The notes under the pieces were generated by a model that searched no databases, was not told the origin of the DNA, and worked only from the letters and a program-made list of their open reading frames with translations. Shown here piece after piece: positions 7,935 through 16,163 of a DNA stretch of 46,672 nt. Source of the stretch: a virus. Position numbers and translations under genes: made by a program. The stretch covers positions 1 through 46,672 of IMG/VR virus record IMGVR_UViG_3300025849_003570; one strand, given 5' to 3'. Within the stretch, counting starts at the first letter, position 1. Each line of letters starts with the position of its first letter.

Positions 7935-9392
7935 ATGTCAGAAGAATTAAAAAAATGGAGAGATACTCGTTTAAATTCAATAAGTAAAAGCTTCTGCGCC
8001 GCAAAGTGGTATAATGCTAGTTTACATTTAGGACATGGGTTCACAAATTCTTGCCACCTTCCTTTACCCCACCCTATTGATTTAAAGGAACTAAAAGACA
8101 ATCCATCAGCACTTCATAATACCAAACATAAGAAAGAGATGCGAAAAATGATGCTAACAGGCGTCAGACCAGCAGAGTGTTCTTATTGTTGGAAAATTGA
8201 AGACATTGGTAGAGATAACATATCAGATAGGGTTTACAAGAGTAATATATACACAGATAAAGAAATTGCCGACTTAAAAGATTCAGATTATAATCAAGAT
8301 ATTTTATTAAAAACTGTAGAAGTTAGTTTTGATAGAACTTGTAACTTTGCCTGTAGCTACTGTAATGCCGGGTATAGTACCACATGGGGAAAAGATATTA
8401 CAGAGAATGGACCTTATCAAAAATTTAAATCCTTTAGTAGCGGAGCATACCAAAGCGATGGATCATGGTCAGAACAATTTAGTAAGAATGGTCTAGATAA
8501 CCCCTATGTTGTTGCTTTTTTAGAATGGTGGCCAGAGCTGACAAAAACTCTACAGGAAATAAGGATTACTGGTGGCGAACCTGCACAAAGTTTTAATTTC
8601 TGGAATTTTATCGAGCTAATGAAAAAACATCCTTCTAAAAATTTAAGATTTGCAGTTAATTCAAACCTTGGAGTAAATGAAAGGTTACTAAACAAGCTAA
8701 TTGATGCTACTTATCAATTAGAAATAAAACAATTTGATCTATATACCAGTAATGAATCACTTGGACTTCACGCCGAGTACATTAGAGATGGTTTGAAATA
8801 CGATGAATGGCGATCAAATATGGTCAAGTTTATTGAAAAAGCAAACCCTAAAATATTTAGATCATTAACTATAATGATGACAGTAAATAGCCTATCTCTT
8901 GTTAGTATTGTTGAATTTTTAGAAGATATAAAAATACTCAAAATAAAATACGGTCATAATAGACCTAATGTTGATTTAAATATACTAAGATGGCCAGCAT
9001 TTATGTCCCCCCTTGTTCTTCCTGATAACATAAAAAAAGAACTACATGCTAAGCTGAAAAAATGGTATAATGAAAATAAAAATAGTCCTTTATTCAATAT
9101 ACATGAATTAGCTCAATTTGAAAGACTTCTTGATTATATTGAAGTAGTCAATAGAGGCCACAGAGGAACAGAATCAGATAGAGATGTGTTATTTCACGAT
9201 TTTAAAAGTTTTTACATGCAGTATGATAAAAGAAGAGGTAAAGACTTCAAAACCACCTTCCCTGAGTTAGCCGAATGGTATGAAACATTAAAAGTAGATA
9301 ACAGTATACCTAATCGTCCTGTCTTTAATGGCGAGATAAGTCATTTCGAAACAGGGGAATATGTACCAGATACTAAGAATGATAAACTATAA
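7935..9392 (+). CDS. Radical SAM enzyme with an N-terminal twitch/auxiliary-cluster-like domain (copy 2)
   Basis: This 485-residue protein is a paralogue of the gene at 5613. The radical SAM cysteines fall at the same residue numbers (C136, C140, C143; TCNFACSYC), as do C21, C40, C82 and C85 (AECSYCWKIED); C18 of copy 1 is not kept. It also shares NPSALHNT, RITGGEPAQS in place of GGEPLL, and DKRRGKDFKTTFPELAEW near the end. About 35 extra C-terminal residues (VDNSIPNRPVFNGEIS…) are specific to this copy. Conserved cluster ligands suggest both are active. The change after GGEP and the lost C18 may reflect different substrates or cluster binding. Confidence 0.8.
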   Translation: MSEELKKWRDTRLNSISKSFCAAKWYNASLHLGHGFTNSCHLPLPHPIDLKELKDNPSALHNTKHKKEMRKMMLTGVRPAECSYCWKIEDIGRDNISDRVYKSNIYTDKEIADLKDSDYNQDILLKTVEVSFDRTCNFACSYCNAGYSTTWGKDITENGPYQKFKSFSSGAYQSDGSWSEQFSKNGLDNPYVVAFLEWWPELTKTLQEIRITGGEPAQSFNFWNFIELMKKHPSKNLRFAVNSNLGVNERLLNKLIDATYQLEIKQFDLYTSNESLGLHAEYIRDGLKYDEWRSNMVKFIEKANPKIFRSLTIMMTVNSLSLVSIVEFLEDIKILKIKYGHNRPNVDLNILRWPAFMSPLVLPDNIKKELHAKLKKWYNENKNSPLFNIHELAQFERLLDYIEVVNRGHRGTESDRDVLFHDFKSFYMQYDKRRGKDFKTTFPELAEWYETLKVDNSIPNRPVFNGEISHFETGEYVPDTKNDKL

Positions 9393-9414
9393 AAAAATTA
9401 TAATAAACTAAACC

Positions 9415-9816
9415 ATGGAAAATAGAAAATACCTTCCCACTTTAGCTGAACTAGTAGATAGACTTTCAATAGCACAGCTCAAAGAAGTTAAAATACCAGA
9501 TCACAAGGAAGAATACGCTCAAGAAATTGCAGATATAGTTCACGATATTCAACTATATTTAAATGAAAGTACCTCAATTAATGCAGAAACAATTAGAGCT
9601 ATAGTGGTACTCTCCCAGATGAATGCACACATTTGGCATAATGAATCTGCTGTAAGAGCAGGAACTGCAGGTCCTTCTAATTTAGCTCTTACTCACGGTA
9701 TTAACGGTATACGTAATACTGCAAAAAATAAAATTCAAGAAATAGTTGGAGGAAGAAAAGATTATAAAATCGACTGCCTAGCTGCTGAATTTGAGGATTG
9801 GAATGTATCCTGGTAA
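9415..9816 (+). CDS. Hypothetical protein, all-helical
   Basis: This is a 133-residue protein. The N-terminal part reads LPTLAELVDRLSIAQLKEVKIPDHKEEYAQEIADIV, then helices, a central QMNAHIWHNESAVR and a C-terminal DCLAAEFEDWNVSW. The L-x-E-L-x-D-R-L-x-I-x-x-L-K opening and N-x-x-I-W-H-N-E pattern remind me of small helical proteins encoded beside glycan genes in other marine phages and bacteria (DUF4254-like). I cannot confirm this by eye. No enzyme motif or membrane segment is seen. It is separated from its neighbours by short gaps of 22 and 31 nt. Confidence 0.6.
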   Translation: MENRKYLPTLAELVDRLSIAQLKEVKIPDHKEEYAQEIADIVHDIQLYLNESTSINAETIRAIVVLSQMNAHIWHNESAVRAGTAGPSNLALTHGINGIRNTAKNKIQEIVGGRKDYKIDCLAAEFEDWNVSW

Positions 9817-9847
9817 AAATTAAAGTTTACTATAGACAAGTTCAATT

Positions 9848-11395
9848 GTGCAAAAGTATAAGTATGCGGATCTAGATTATTTACAAGTAGTAAAAAAGCT
9901 AATAGACAATGTAATTTGGACAACATTAGATGAAAAGTACAGTGAACCTGGAAAAACTAACCCGATAGTAGAAAGTTCCGACTGGTTTAGCAGGTTGCTT
10001 AAACCCGACACATACAAAATCAGGGATACTGTTTATACCTTTCATATACCTGCTATGGTGGAGCTGTTAAAAAAGTATAAACCTATCACCGAGTTACCCT
10101 ACCCCGAAGCTTTACTTGCAATTAAAAATCAAAAAACAAAACAAATTATACTTCAGTTAAACTTACACACCTCTATTGATGATCCAAAAGCAATAAAAAC
10201 TACCTTTTTTGATAAGCTTTTTAAAAAACACCCCGAATTGATTGTGAATATGAAAAAAGACAGATTAACAATGCTTTTGTATTTTGGGTGGGAAGCTGAT
10301 AATTTTGCACACAATCCTAACCGGCCCCAAGATTATCATAATACCTATTATGAAGTGTTTGATAATGTACGTAGTAAGTACGGTCTTCCTCCTAAGTCTA
10401 TAATAGTCCTAAGTTCAAATAAAAAAGGTTACGAACAGGAGCAGGAATTTTACGGAGAGGATTTAAAACTTGGAAATTATACTCGTGTGATTTACGAAAA
10501 TGCATATGAAATTAACTCATTTCAAGAGAAAAATAAATGGAACCCTTACTATACATTCGATGAGTATATAGCTAATATAGAGAAAAAAGAAAGCAAAAGA
10601 CTATTAAGAATTAATAGAACTCAATTACAAAGTAGAGATTTTATGCTCTACTGGTTAGAAAATACAAAATACATAGAAGACAGTATAGTAGAATACGAAT
10701 TAGGAAACGAACAGAATGAGCACATTCTTTTTCAAAAAACTGAAGAACAAGCGATCGGATACCCAGGACCTGAACCTTTTGATTACCATAAATTAAGATA
10801 TAAAATACGAAATTGCTATAAAATAAGTACTGAACTATCTTATAATCATTTACTTCCTTTTCTTAAGTTTGATAAAAAAATTGTGGATAAAATTAAACAG
10901 ACCTCTTCTTATATTGCGAGTAAGATTGAAGAAAATTATGATTCTACTTTGAGAAGTATAGTGAAAAGTGAATATACAAATAAAACAATCCCGGCTGATG
11001 TTTACCGTAATTCAATTTTCTCCTGGGTATCAACATCTTTAGCAGATAGAAAAGATCAAGTTTTCATAAACATGTCTACATTTAATCCAATACTACACTA
11101 TCACCCGCTTGTATTTTATTCAAATCCATCTCATAATAAGTACTTTGTTGAATCAGGATACAAACCATACGATTGGTTTACAGAAACAGAAAAAGTTGAC
11201 AAAACTTTAAATATTAACCATAAAATGGTATTAAATTTATATGAAATCGATAGACTAGTGAATATACCTAAAGACAGCCTTATCGGGACTATAAAGGATA
11301 ATAGGTCTTCACTTGAATATAATAGAAACCTTCTATTTGAATGCAAAAGTATTGAAAATATTCTTAAAAAACTTTACGTTACTATATCTGCGTAA
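9848..11395 (+). CDS. Putative glycosyltransferase-like protein related to the duplicated 19145-21712 product
   Basis: This 515-residue protein starts at GTG 9848. Its C-terminal region (about 395-505) runs FINMSTFNPILHYHPLVFYS, FVESGYKPYDWF, an N-L-x-E-I-D-R-L helix and a final RSSLEYNRNLLFE. The order of these elements parallels the ISEKSFK…FPLILAS…FFDDVI-DYD…RL…EIKRI…NN end of each half of the 855-residue protein on the other strand. That in turn resembles the nucleotide-binding end of GT10 (fucosyltransferase-like) or related GT-B proteins. The family call is inference from this weak pattern. The N-terminal ~390 residues, with a GWEADNFAHNP segment, are not recognised. No membrane segment is seen. 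Confidence 0.5.
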   Translation: MQKYKYADLDYLQVVKKLIDNVIWTTLDEKYSEPGKTNPIVESSDWFSRLLKPDTYKIRDTVYTFHIPAMVELLKKYKPITELPYPEALLAIKNQKTKQIILQLNLHTSIDDPKAIKTTFFDKLFKKHPELIVNMKKDRLTMLLYFGWEADNFAHNPNRPQDYHNTYYEVFDNVRSKYGLPPKSIIVLSSNKKGYEQEQEFYGEDLKLGNYTRVIYENAYEINSFQEKNKWNPYYTFDEYIANIEKKESKRLLRINRTQLQSRDFMLYWLENTKYIEDSIVEYELGNEQNEHILFQKTEEQAIGYPGPEPFDYHKLRYKIRNCYKISTELSYNHLLPFLKFDKKIVDKIKQTSSYIASKIEENYDSTLRSIVKSEYTNKTIPADVYRNSIFSWVSTSLADRKDQVFINMSTFNPILHYHPLVFYSNPSHNKYFVESGYKPYDWFTETEKVDKTLNINHKMVLNLYEIDRLVNIPKDSLIGTIKDNRSSLEYNRNLLFECKSIENILKKLYVTISA

Positions 11396-11409
11396 AATAT
11401 AAATTCTGG

Positions 11410-12312
11410 ATGTTAAAACCAATAACATACGTTTATTTAGAAACAACTAATTACTGTAATCTTGCTTGTTCATTTTGCAACAGAGATGAGGTTATTGGTA
11501 CATTACAACATATGCCAATATCTAAATTTAGAAAGTTATTGGAAAGCATAAAAGATCACCCTATTAAGGAAGGTAAACTAATGGGAATGGGTGAACCAAT
11601 GTTACATCCAAAATTTGACCAAATTTGTAAAATATTTAAAGATTATTTTCCATCCGCTAAATTAATAGTAGCAACTAACTGTCAATATAAAATTAAAGAA
11701 TCTTTTACCAACTCTTTAAAGTATATAGATCTTCTTTATTTTAGTATAGACGGGTATAAAGAATCTTATGAGAGAGATAGAGCACCTGCAAAATGGGATA
11801 AACTTATTACTTTTTTAGATAAATTTAAAGAAGTTAATAGGTATAAATGTGATGTTGTTATTAACTATGTTGTTAATCCTGACAATATTTATGATATACA
11901 AAAAATAGATAGATTAAGAAAGGATAACAAGTTAGGTGAACTTCGTTTAAATATAGCACAGGATTGGAGTGAAGATAAATCACTACCCGGTGGGTATAAT
12001 AAAGAACAAATTTTATATTTAAAAACTAACTGGTCTAACAACATTAAAGGAAAGAGTAAATGGGATTATGAAGATTGTTTCTGGGTTGAAGAAGCATTAT
12101 ATACTACTGTAGAAGGTAATGTAAAAATGTGCTGTATGAATACAGGAGCAAAACCTTTTGGTAACCTATTTGAAACAGATTTGAAGTTAATAAGAACTTC
12201 TGATGATTTTCAAAATGTAAAAAACGGGTGTAAGACCAATAACCCAACATCGCACTGTAAAAACTGTTCGTATAAAGAATTAGTACCCATACTAAGTGAA
12301 GTTAAAAACTAA
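11410..12312 (+). CDS. Radical SAM enzyme with a C-terminal SPASM-like domain
   Basis: This 300-residue protein has the radical SAM motif C16-x3-C20-x2-C23 (YCNLACSFC) right at the N-terminus. GMGEP takes the place of the GGEP SAM-binding motif. The C-terminal third is cysteine-rich: EDCFWVEEALYTTVEGNVKMCCMNTG, then GCKTNN and HCKNCSYKE. This is the normal C-terminal SPASM arrangement for auxiliary Fe-S clusters, in contrast to the N-terminal version at 5613 and 7935. SPASM proteins modify peptides or small molecules; a sugar or amino-alcohol substrate is suggested only by the next three genes. Its TAA overlaps the next ATG (TAATG). Confidence 0.8.
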   Translation: MLKPITYVYLETTNYCNLACSFCNRDEVIGTLQHMPISKFRKLLESIKDHPIKEGKLMGMGEPMLHPKFDQICKIFKDYFPSAKLIVATNCQYKIKESFTNSLKYIDLLYFSIDGYKESYERDRAPAKWDKLITFLDKFKEVNRYKCDVVINYVVNPDNIYDIQKIDRLRKDNKLGELRLNIAQDWSEDKSLPGGYNKEQILYLKTNWSNNIKGKSKWDYEDCFWVEEALYTTVEGNVKMCCMNTGAKPFGNLFETDLKLIRTSDDFQNVKNGCKTNNPTSHCKNCSYKELVPILSEVKN

Positions 12313-13298
12313 TGATAAAACGAAATTTTAATTCTACAATCCCTCATAACAAATTGAGACTACATTCCTCAGAAAGAAATACACCATGGGGGAAAGTATT
12401 TAAGGAATATAAAAAATTATTGACAGAAGAGGATTTAAAGTTTTACCCAAATACACAAGAACTACACGAACCATTATTTAAATTTTACGGGTACGATAAC
12501 TTTATGATGGGATTTGGTTCAGATAGATGCATAAAGTATTTTGTAGAATCTAATTCAAAAAAACATTGGCTTTGGGGTAGAAAGAAACTAATAATCACAG
12601 ACCCAACATTTCCAATGTTTAAGGTGTACGGTGAAATGTACAATTTAAAAGTAAAACCCATTCCATATGACATTATAAAATTTCCAATAGATTCTTTTTT
12701 AAAATCTATAAGAGAAAATTCTATTGTAATTATATCAAATCCATCATCTCCAATAGGGGATACAATTTCATATTATGATATAATTAGCATACTTGATAAA
12801 GGAGTTCCTACTTTAATAGATGAAGCATATATAGAATTTTCAAATGAAAGAAGCTGTATTGATTTAATAGATAAATACCCTAATTTATATGTTACTCGAA
12901 CATTTTCAAAAGCATATGGTTCTGCAGGTGCTAGATTTGGTTTGATATTTTCTCAAAAGACAAATATAGACTATATGATTCAATATAGAGATATGTATGA
13001 GATTACCGGACAGACTCTTAGATGGGTAGAAACTTTATGTAAAAATAAAGATGTGGCAGATGAGTACATATCAAATGTAAAAAAAACCCGTAGTGATTTA
13101 TTCTTAAAGCTTCAAGATAGAGGTATCAAGTTTATACCATCATCATCTAACTGGTTTCATGTAAAAGAATCTGACTTAGGAAAACCACCAGATAATATTA
13201 TATTTAAAAATAATTGCACAATTATAGGGAGAGGATGCGGTTGGGTACGTTTACAGATAACAGATAATTTAAAGGATTACAATTGGATTTTAAAGTAA
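12312..13298 (+). CDS. PLP-dependent class I/II aminotransferase, HisC-like
   Basis: This 328-residue protein has the fold-type I aminotransferase signature. ISNPSSPIG occupies the usual NP-N-P-T/S-G position, and D170-E-A-Y173 (LIDEAYIEF) binds the PLP ring nitrogen and phenolic oxygen. TRTFSKAYGSAGARFG carries the Schiff-base lysine K200. It is slightly shorter than typical HisC (~350 residues). HisC-like enzymes in surface-glycan loci can transaminate or decarboxylate small phosphate esters; in Campylobacter capsule loci they make amino-alcohol phosphates. Next to an APH-type kinase and a nucleotidyltransferase, a similar role is plausible. The substrate is inferred, not seen. Confidence 0.8.
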   Translation: MIKRNFNSTIPHNKLRLHSSERNTPWGKVFKEYKKLLTEEDLKFYPNTQELHEPLFKFYGYDNFMMGFGSDRCIKYFVESNSKKHWLWGRKKLIITDPTFPMFKVYGEMYNLKVKPIPYDIIKFPIDSFLKSIRENSIVIISNPSSPIGDTISYYDIISILDKGVPTLIDEAYIEFSNERSCIDLIDKYPNLYVTRTFSKAYGSAGARFGLIFSQKTNIDYMIQYRDMYEITGQTLRWVETLCKNKDVADEYISNVKKTRSDLFLKLQDRGIKFIPSSSNWFHVKESDLGKPPDNIIFKNNCTIIGRGCGWVRLQITDNLKDYNWILK

Positions 13299-14032
13299 AA
13301 GGTCATAGTAACTATATTCTAAAATTAAAGAATAATTTAGTTAGTAAGACATCCTATAATAAGGATAGTAGATTACATGTGTCCGCAATAAAACAGAAAC
13401 AATTTAAGAGTAATTTTTTTAGATCTCCGAACGTTATTGATATACATGAAAATGGTTTCAGTATGGAATACATACAAGGTCAATCATTTTCACAATTTCT
13501 CACTAGTGCAACTAAACGAGATTTAGATAACCTTATTTATAGAATTGATGGATACCTAAAGGAAAGAATAATCGGCGAAATGAATATACCAATTCAGATT
13601 CTAAAGGATAAACTCTCTTTACTACCTGGCGGTAAAAACTTATTACCTATTTTATCCAATAAAGAATCTGTAAAAGTAAAAGTGGGTTTAACCCATGGTG
13701 ATCTTACTTTTTCAAATATGATTTTTGCTGAAGATATATACCTAATTGATTTTCTTGATTCTTATATAGAATCACCAACAATAGATATTGTTAAATTAAG
13801 ACAAGATACTCACCTATACTGGTCATTAAATATGGTAGAGGAAGTAGTAGATTTAACTAAAATAAAAATAGGGTTGAACTACATAGATAACTGGCTCACA
13901 GATAAATACCCAGTTAAGGATTACGAATTATTTCAAATAATTAATTTACTACGTATTTATCCTTACACTAAAGACGATAAAGTAATACATTACTTAGAGA
14001 AAAACATCAACAGGTTATGCGAACTCTTATAA
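13283..14032 (+). CDS. Aminoglycoside/choline kinase-like phosphotransferase (APH fold)
   Basis: This 249-residue protein has a Brenner-type catalytic loop H138-G-D140-LTFS-N145 followed by the metal-binding LID156-F segment (YLIDFLDS). These are the hallmarks of APH/choline-kinase (LicA-like) enzymes. The N-lobe is reduced and contains a possible ATP-site lysine in NNLVSKTSYN. It starts at TTG 13283 inside the end of the aminotransferase gene (16-nt overlap) and overlaps the next gene by 16 nt, so the three are surely co-expressed. The likely role is phosphorylating a small alcohol or amino alcohol before nucleotide activation. The substrate is inferred from the neighbours only. Confidence 0.7.
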   Translation: MDFKVKGHSNYILKLKNNLVSKTSYNKDSRLHVSAIKQKQFKSNFFRSPNVIDIHENGFSMEYIQGQSFSQFLTSATKRDLDNLIYRIDGYLKERIIGEMNIPIQILKDKLSLLPGGKNLLPILSNKESVKVKVGLTHGDLTFSNMIFAEDIYLIDFLDSYIESPTIDIVKLRQDTHLYWSLNMVEEVVDLTKIKIGLNYIDNWLTDKYPVKDYELFQIINLLRIYPYTKDDKVIHYLEKNINRLCELL

Positions 14033-14610
14033 TTCCATGTGCAGGAAAAAGTAGTAGGTTTACTACTAAAACTCCAAAGTGGTTACTAAAACACCCAAGT
14101 GGTAATTTAATGGTATATGAATCCATAATCGGATTACCATTGGATACATTTGATAAAATTATAGTAGTTGCTTTGAAAAGGCACCTAACTGATGAAATTA
14201 TTGACAAGATATATACTCAATTTGAATCTATACCTCAGTTTAAATTAATACAACTCAGCGAAGATACTGAAAGTGCATCCCAAACCGTTTACCAGGGTAT
14301 TTCAATATTAGATATTAGTGGCTCTATATTTATAAAAGATGCAGATGATTATTTTTTCATCAGTGAAATAGAACCAAATGAAATTTGCACATACTCATTA
14401 AATGATTGTAAGAATATTACACCAGGAAATAAATCTTACATAAAAAAGAATGGTAATAATGAGGTGTTAACGATAGTAGAAAAAAGTGTTATCTCTGCTG
14501 ATTTCTGTTGCGGTTTATATACATTTGATTCAGCACAAGAATTTGTTGAAACATATGAATCTATAGACCAAGAAAATGAAATTTATATATCTCATGTAAT
14601 TTTAAAATGA
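14017..14610 (+). CDS. Sugar/alcohol-phosphate nucleotidyltransferase, C-terminus cut off by homopolymer frameshifts
   Basis: The 197-residue product has the nucleotidyltransferase signature IPCAGKSSRF (6-15) and TPKWLL (19-24), then SIFIKDADDYF, the metal-binding Asp strand. LicC-like and hexose-1-phosphate enzymes share this layout. The ATG is preceded by AACAGG. The frame stops at TGA 14608, after ISHVILK. In the same frame, only two codons past a second stop, the missing family-type end resumes (GKQFKNRETTQFIDWGTQEDW, 14620-14727). Adding one A to the run 14604-14607 and removing one from 14615-14618 would restore a 236-residue protein ending at 14727. It may be a pseudogene, a sequencing error or a natural shift. 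It would activate the kinase product as a CDP- or NDP-ester (inference). Confidence 0.75.
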   Translation: MRTLIIPCAGKSSRFTTKTPKWLLKHPSGNLMVYESIIGLPLDTFDKIIVVALKRHLTDEIIDKIYTQFESIPQFKLIQLSEDTESASQTVYQGISILDISGSIFIKDADDYFFISEIEPNEICTYSLNDCKNITPGNKSYIKKNGNNEVLTIVEKSVISADFCCGLYTFDSAQEFVETYESIDQENEIYISHVILK

Positions 14611-14727
14611 TACTAAAACGGTAAGCAATTTAAAAATAGAGAAACCACCCAATTCATTGATTGGGGAACTCAAGAAGATTGGGATATTTTTAATAAAGGT
14701 TATAGTAAAAATAAGTATAAAAAATAG
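14611..14727 (+). pseudogene. Displaced C-terminal part of the nucleotidyltransferase gene
   Basis: Downstream of stop codons TGA 14608 and TAA 14614, the same frame encodes NGKQFKNRETTQFIDWGTQEDW, then a Lys-rich end and TAG 14725-14727. The FIDWGTQEDW motif is the typical closing segment of NTP-transferase proteins of this type. The piece therefore belongs to the gene at 14017. It has no start codon or ribosome-binding site of its own. Confidence 0.7.
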
Positions 14728-14748
14728 TAGTAAATTTAAATTTGAAAA

Positions 14749-15597
14749 ATGAGAGTATTTGTGTTAGGAGATTCTTTTGCTGAGAATATATATGAACGTC
14801 CAATAAAAATTCATAAAAAAGGAGCTGATATTACCTCTGATGATATAACATACCTTTCTCATAATACTGGGATTCACAGCTTTATAAAGTTACTAGCAAA
14901 GGCTAAAGGTAAATACCCTTTACACTTTACAGATTATTTTAAATTATTTGGATATGAGGTTATTAATTTTGGAGATGGTGGCTGCTCCGTCTATTCTATA
15001 TATAATCAATTTACAAAAATAGATAAGGAATTTAAAGAAGGAGATAGAATAGTAATTAATTGGACATCTCCTTGCAGATTTGATTGGATTCGAGAGGATG
15101 GTGAATGGGACCTAACAATCATAGGTGATATAATACCAGAAGATATTCCTCAAGAACGCAAAAGAATGTTAATTGAGCAGAAACTATATAGAAGCAACAG
15201 TTTTGAGAAAGGTTTTTTAAATGAAAGGATGATACCCTTCATGTCTCACCTTATTTCCCTACACAGTAAATATAAACCAATTCTATGGTCACCATTTCCT
15301 CGGATATCGAAAATATTTGAAAATGATCAGTTTTACTTTTGGGAGGCTTCTAATGAAGTCTTTAAAAATATTATACCAGAATACAATGTACTGAGTATAA
15401 TAGAAGAAACTAACCAAAGAGTAGACGATAACCACTACGGTAGATACGGAAACTTTTATACTGCTATAATTCTTAAAGAAATATTAGAGTATAGTCAAAA
15501 TAATAATATAACCAGATACACTGAAGATAAAGAATTATTTAATAGAGTAGTAGATAAAATAAAAAATACTCCCCACGGTTTTGAACCCCTATACTAA
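14749..15597 (+). CDS. SGNH/GDSL-like hydrolase family protein
   Basis: This 282-residue protein has the block I motif G7-D-S9 (VLGDSFAEN), with the candidate nucleophile Ser9. A probable block V follows: D226/D227-N-H229 (RVDDNHYGRYGN). An INWTSPCRFDW strand lies in the middle. SGNH proteins remove or transfer acyl groups on glycans, which suits this cassette, but the canonical block II/III Gly and Asn are not clear to me. It is the last gene of the rightward arm and converges with the leftward arm, with only 24 nt between stops. Two more proteins of the same general type lie at 16164 and 24424. Confidence 0.6.
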   Translation: MRVFVLGDSFAENIYERPIKIHKKGADITSDDITYLSHNTGIHSFIKLLAKAKGKYPLHFTDYFKLFGYEVINFGDGGCSVYSIYNQFTKIDKEFKEGDRIVINWTSPCRFDWIREDGEWDLTIIGDIIPEDIPQERKRMLIEQKLYRSNSFEKGFLNERMIPFMSHLISLHSKYKPILWSPFPRISKIFENDQFYFWEASNEVFKNIIPEYNVLSIIEETNQRVDDNHYGRYGNFYTAIILKEILEYSQNNNITRYTEDKELFNRVVDKIKNTPHGFEPLY

Positions 15598-15621
15598 TAC
15601 GTACTATAAGATATTATTTTT

Positions 15622-16158
15622 TTAGCTATAGTAAAGTTCCGGATATTCAACTATAACATGTATACCTCCTTGTGTATAAACGTGCTTGTAAGTCTCTTCT
15701 ATAGACTCCCAATTTTTTAAATCATGAAATTGTATATTAGGGCACATAGATTCGAATTCTTGTAAATAATTTCCTTTGTGCTGATACCCAGGGTCTAACG
15801 GTTTATCTGATCCTTTTCCTAATCTTATAATCATGTTTACCTTCCATCTATCACCACTCATTAGACCAATTTTATCTACATGGTTAACTAGTTGATTTGT
15901 TGCACAAATTAAAAAATCCCACCTCGGGTAAAAAGAAATAACAAATTTGCCTGCCATCGCCATACCTAGAGAAATACCCATTTGAGATTCTTCCATAACA
16001 GGTAATTCAATTAACTTGTTTTTAGGTACATCAACAATCGTGGTACTCATTGGATTTCCTTGCCAAAGTACTTGTTGACCTATAAAAATAGTATCTTCCT
16101 GCTGACCTAGGTAAGTCATTGAACTTAAGAGTGAATCTTTATATAAACTTTTTTCCAT
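15622..16158 (-). CDS. Thiamine-diphosphate E1 beta-like subunit (pyrimidine-binding domain only)
   Basis: This 178-residue protein matches the pyrimidine-binding (transketolase-like) domain of E1 beta subunits. ELPVMEESQMGISLGMAMAG (51-70) carries the conserved Glu near E56 that activates the cofactor. It is followed by RWDFLICATNQLVNHVDK, the DF…Q-x-x-N-x-x-A/D-K helix. Normal E1 beta proteins are about 320-340 residues; here the C-terminal transketolase domain is absent, replaced by a short strand (GGIHVIVEYPELYYS). It is last in the leftward operon, about 5.6 kb downstream of its likely partner, the alpha-like gene at 21722. Together they could run a decarboxylase/ketol-transfer reaction on a sugar nucleotide; this is inferred. 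Confidence 0.75.
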   Translation of the reverse strand: MEKSLYKDSLLSSMTYLGQQEDTIFIGQQVLWQGNPMSTTIVDVPKNKLIELPVMEESQMGISLGMAMAGKFVISFYPRWDFLICATNQLVNHVDKIGLMSGDRWKVNMIIRLGKGSDKPLDPGYQHKGNYLQEFESMCPNIQFHDLKNWESIEETYKHVYTQGGIHVIVEYPELYYS

Positions 16159-16163
16159 AATTT

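Noticed and set aside
15602-15633. 7-bp inverted repeat (TACTATA/TATAGTA) between the convergent arms, with a T-rich 18-nt loop
   Set aside because: The stem is only A/T-rich and the loop is long, and one arm lies inside a coding end. It is too weak to call a bidirectional terminator.
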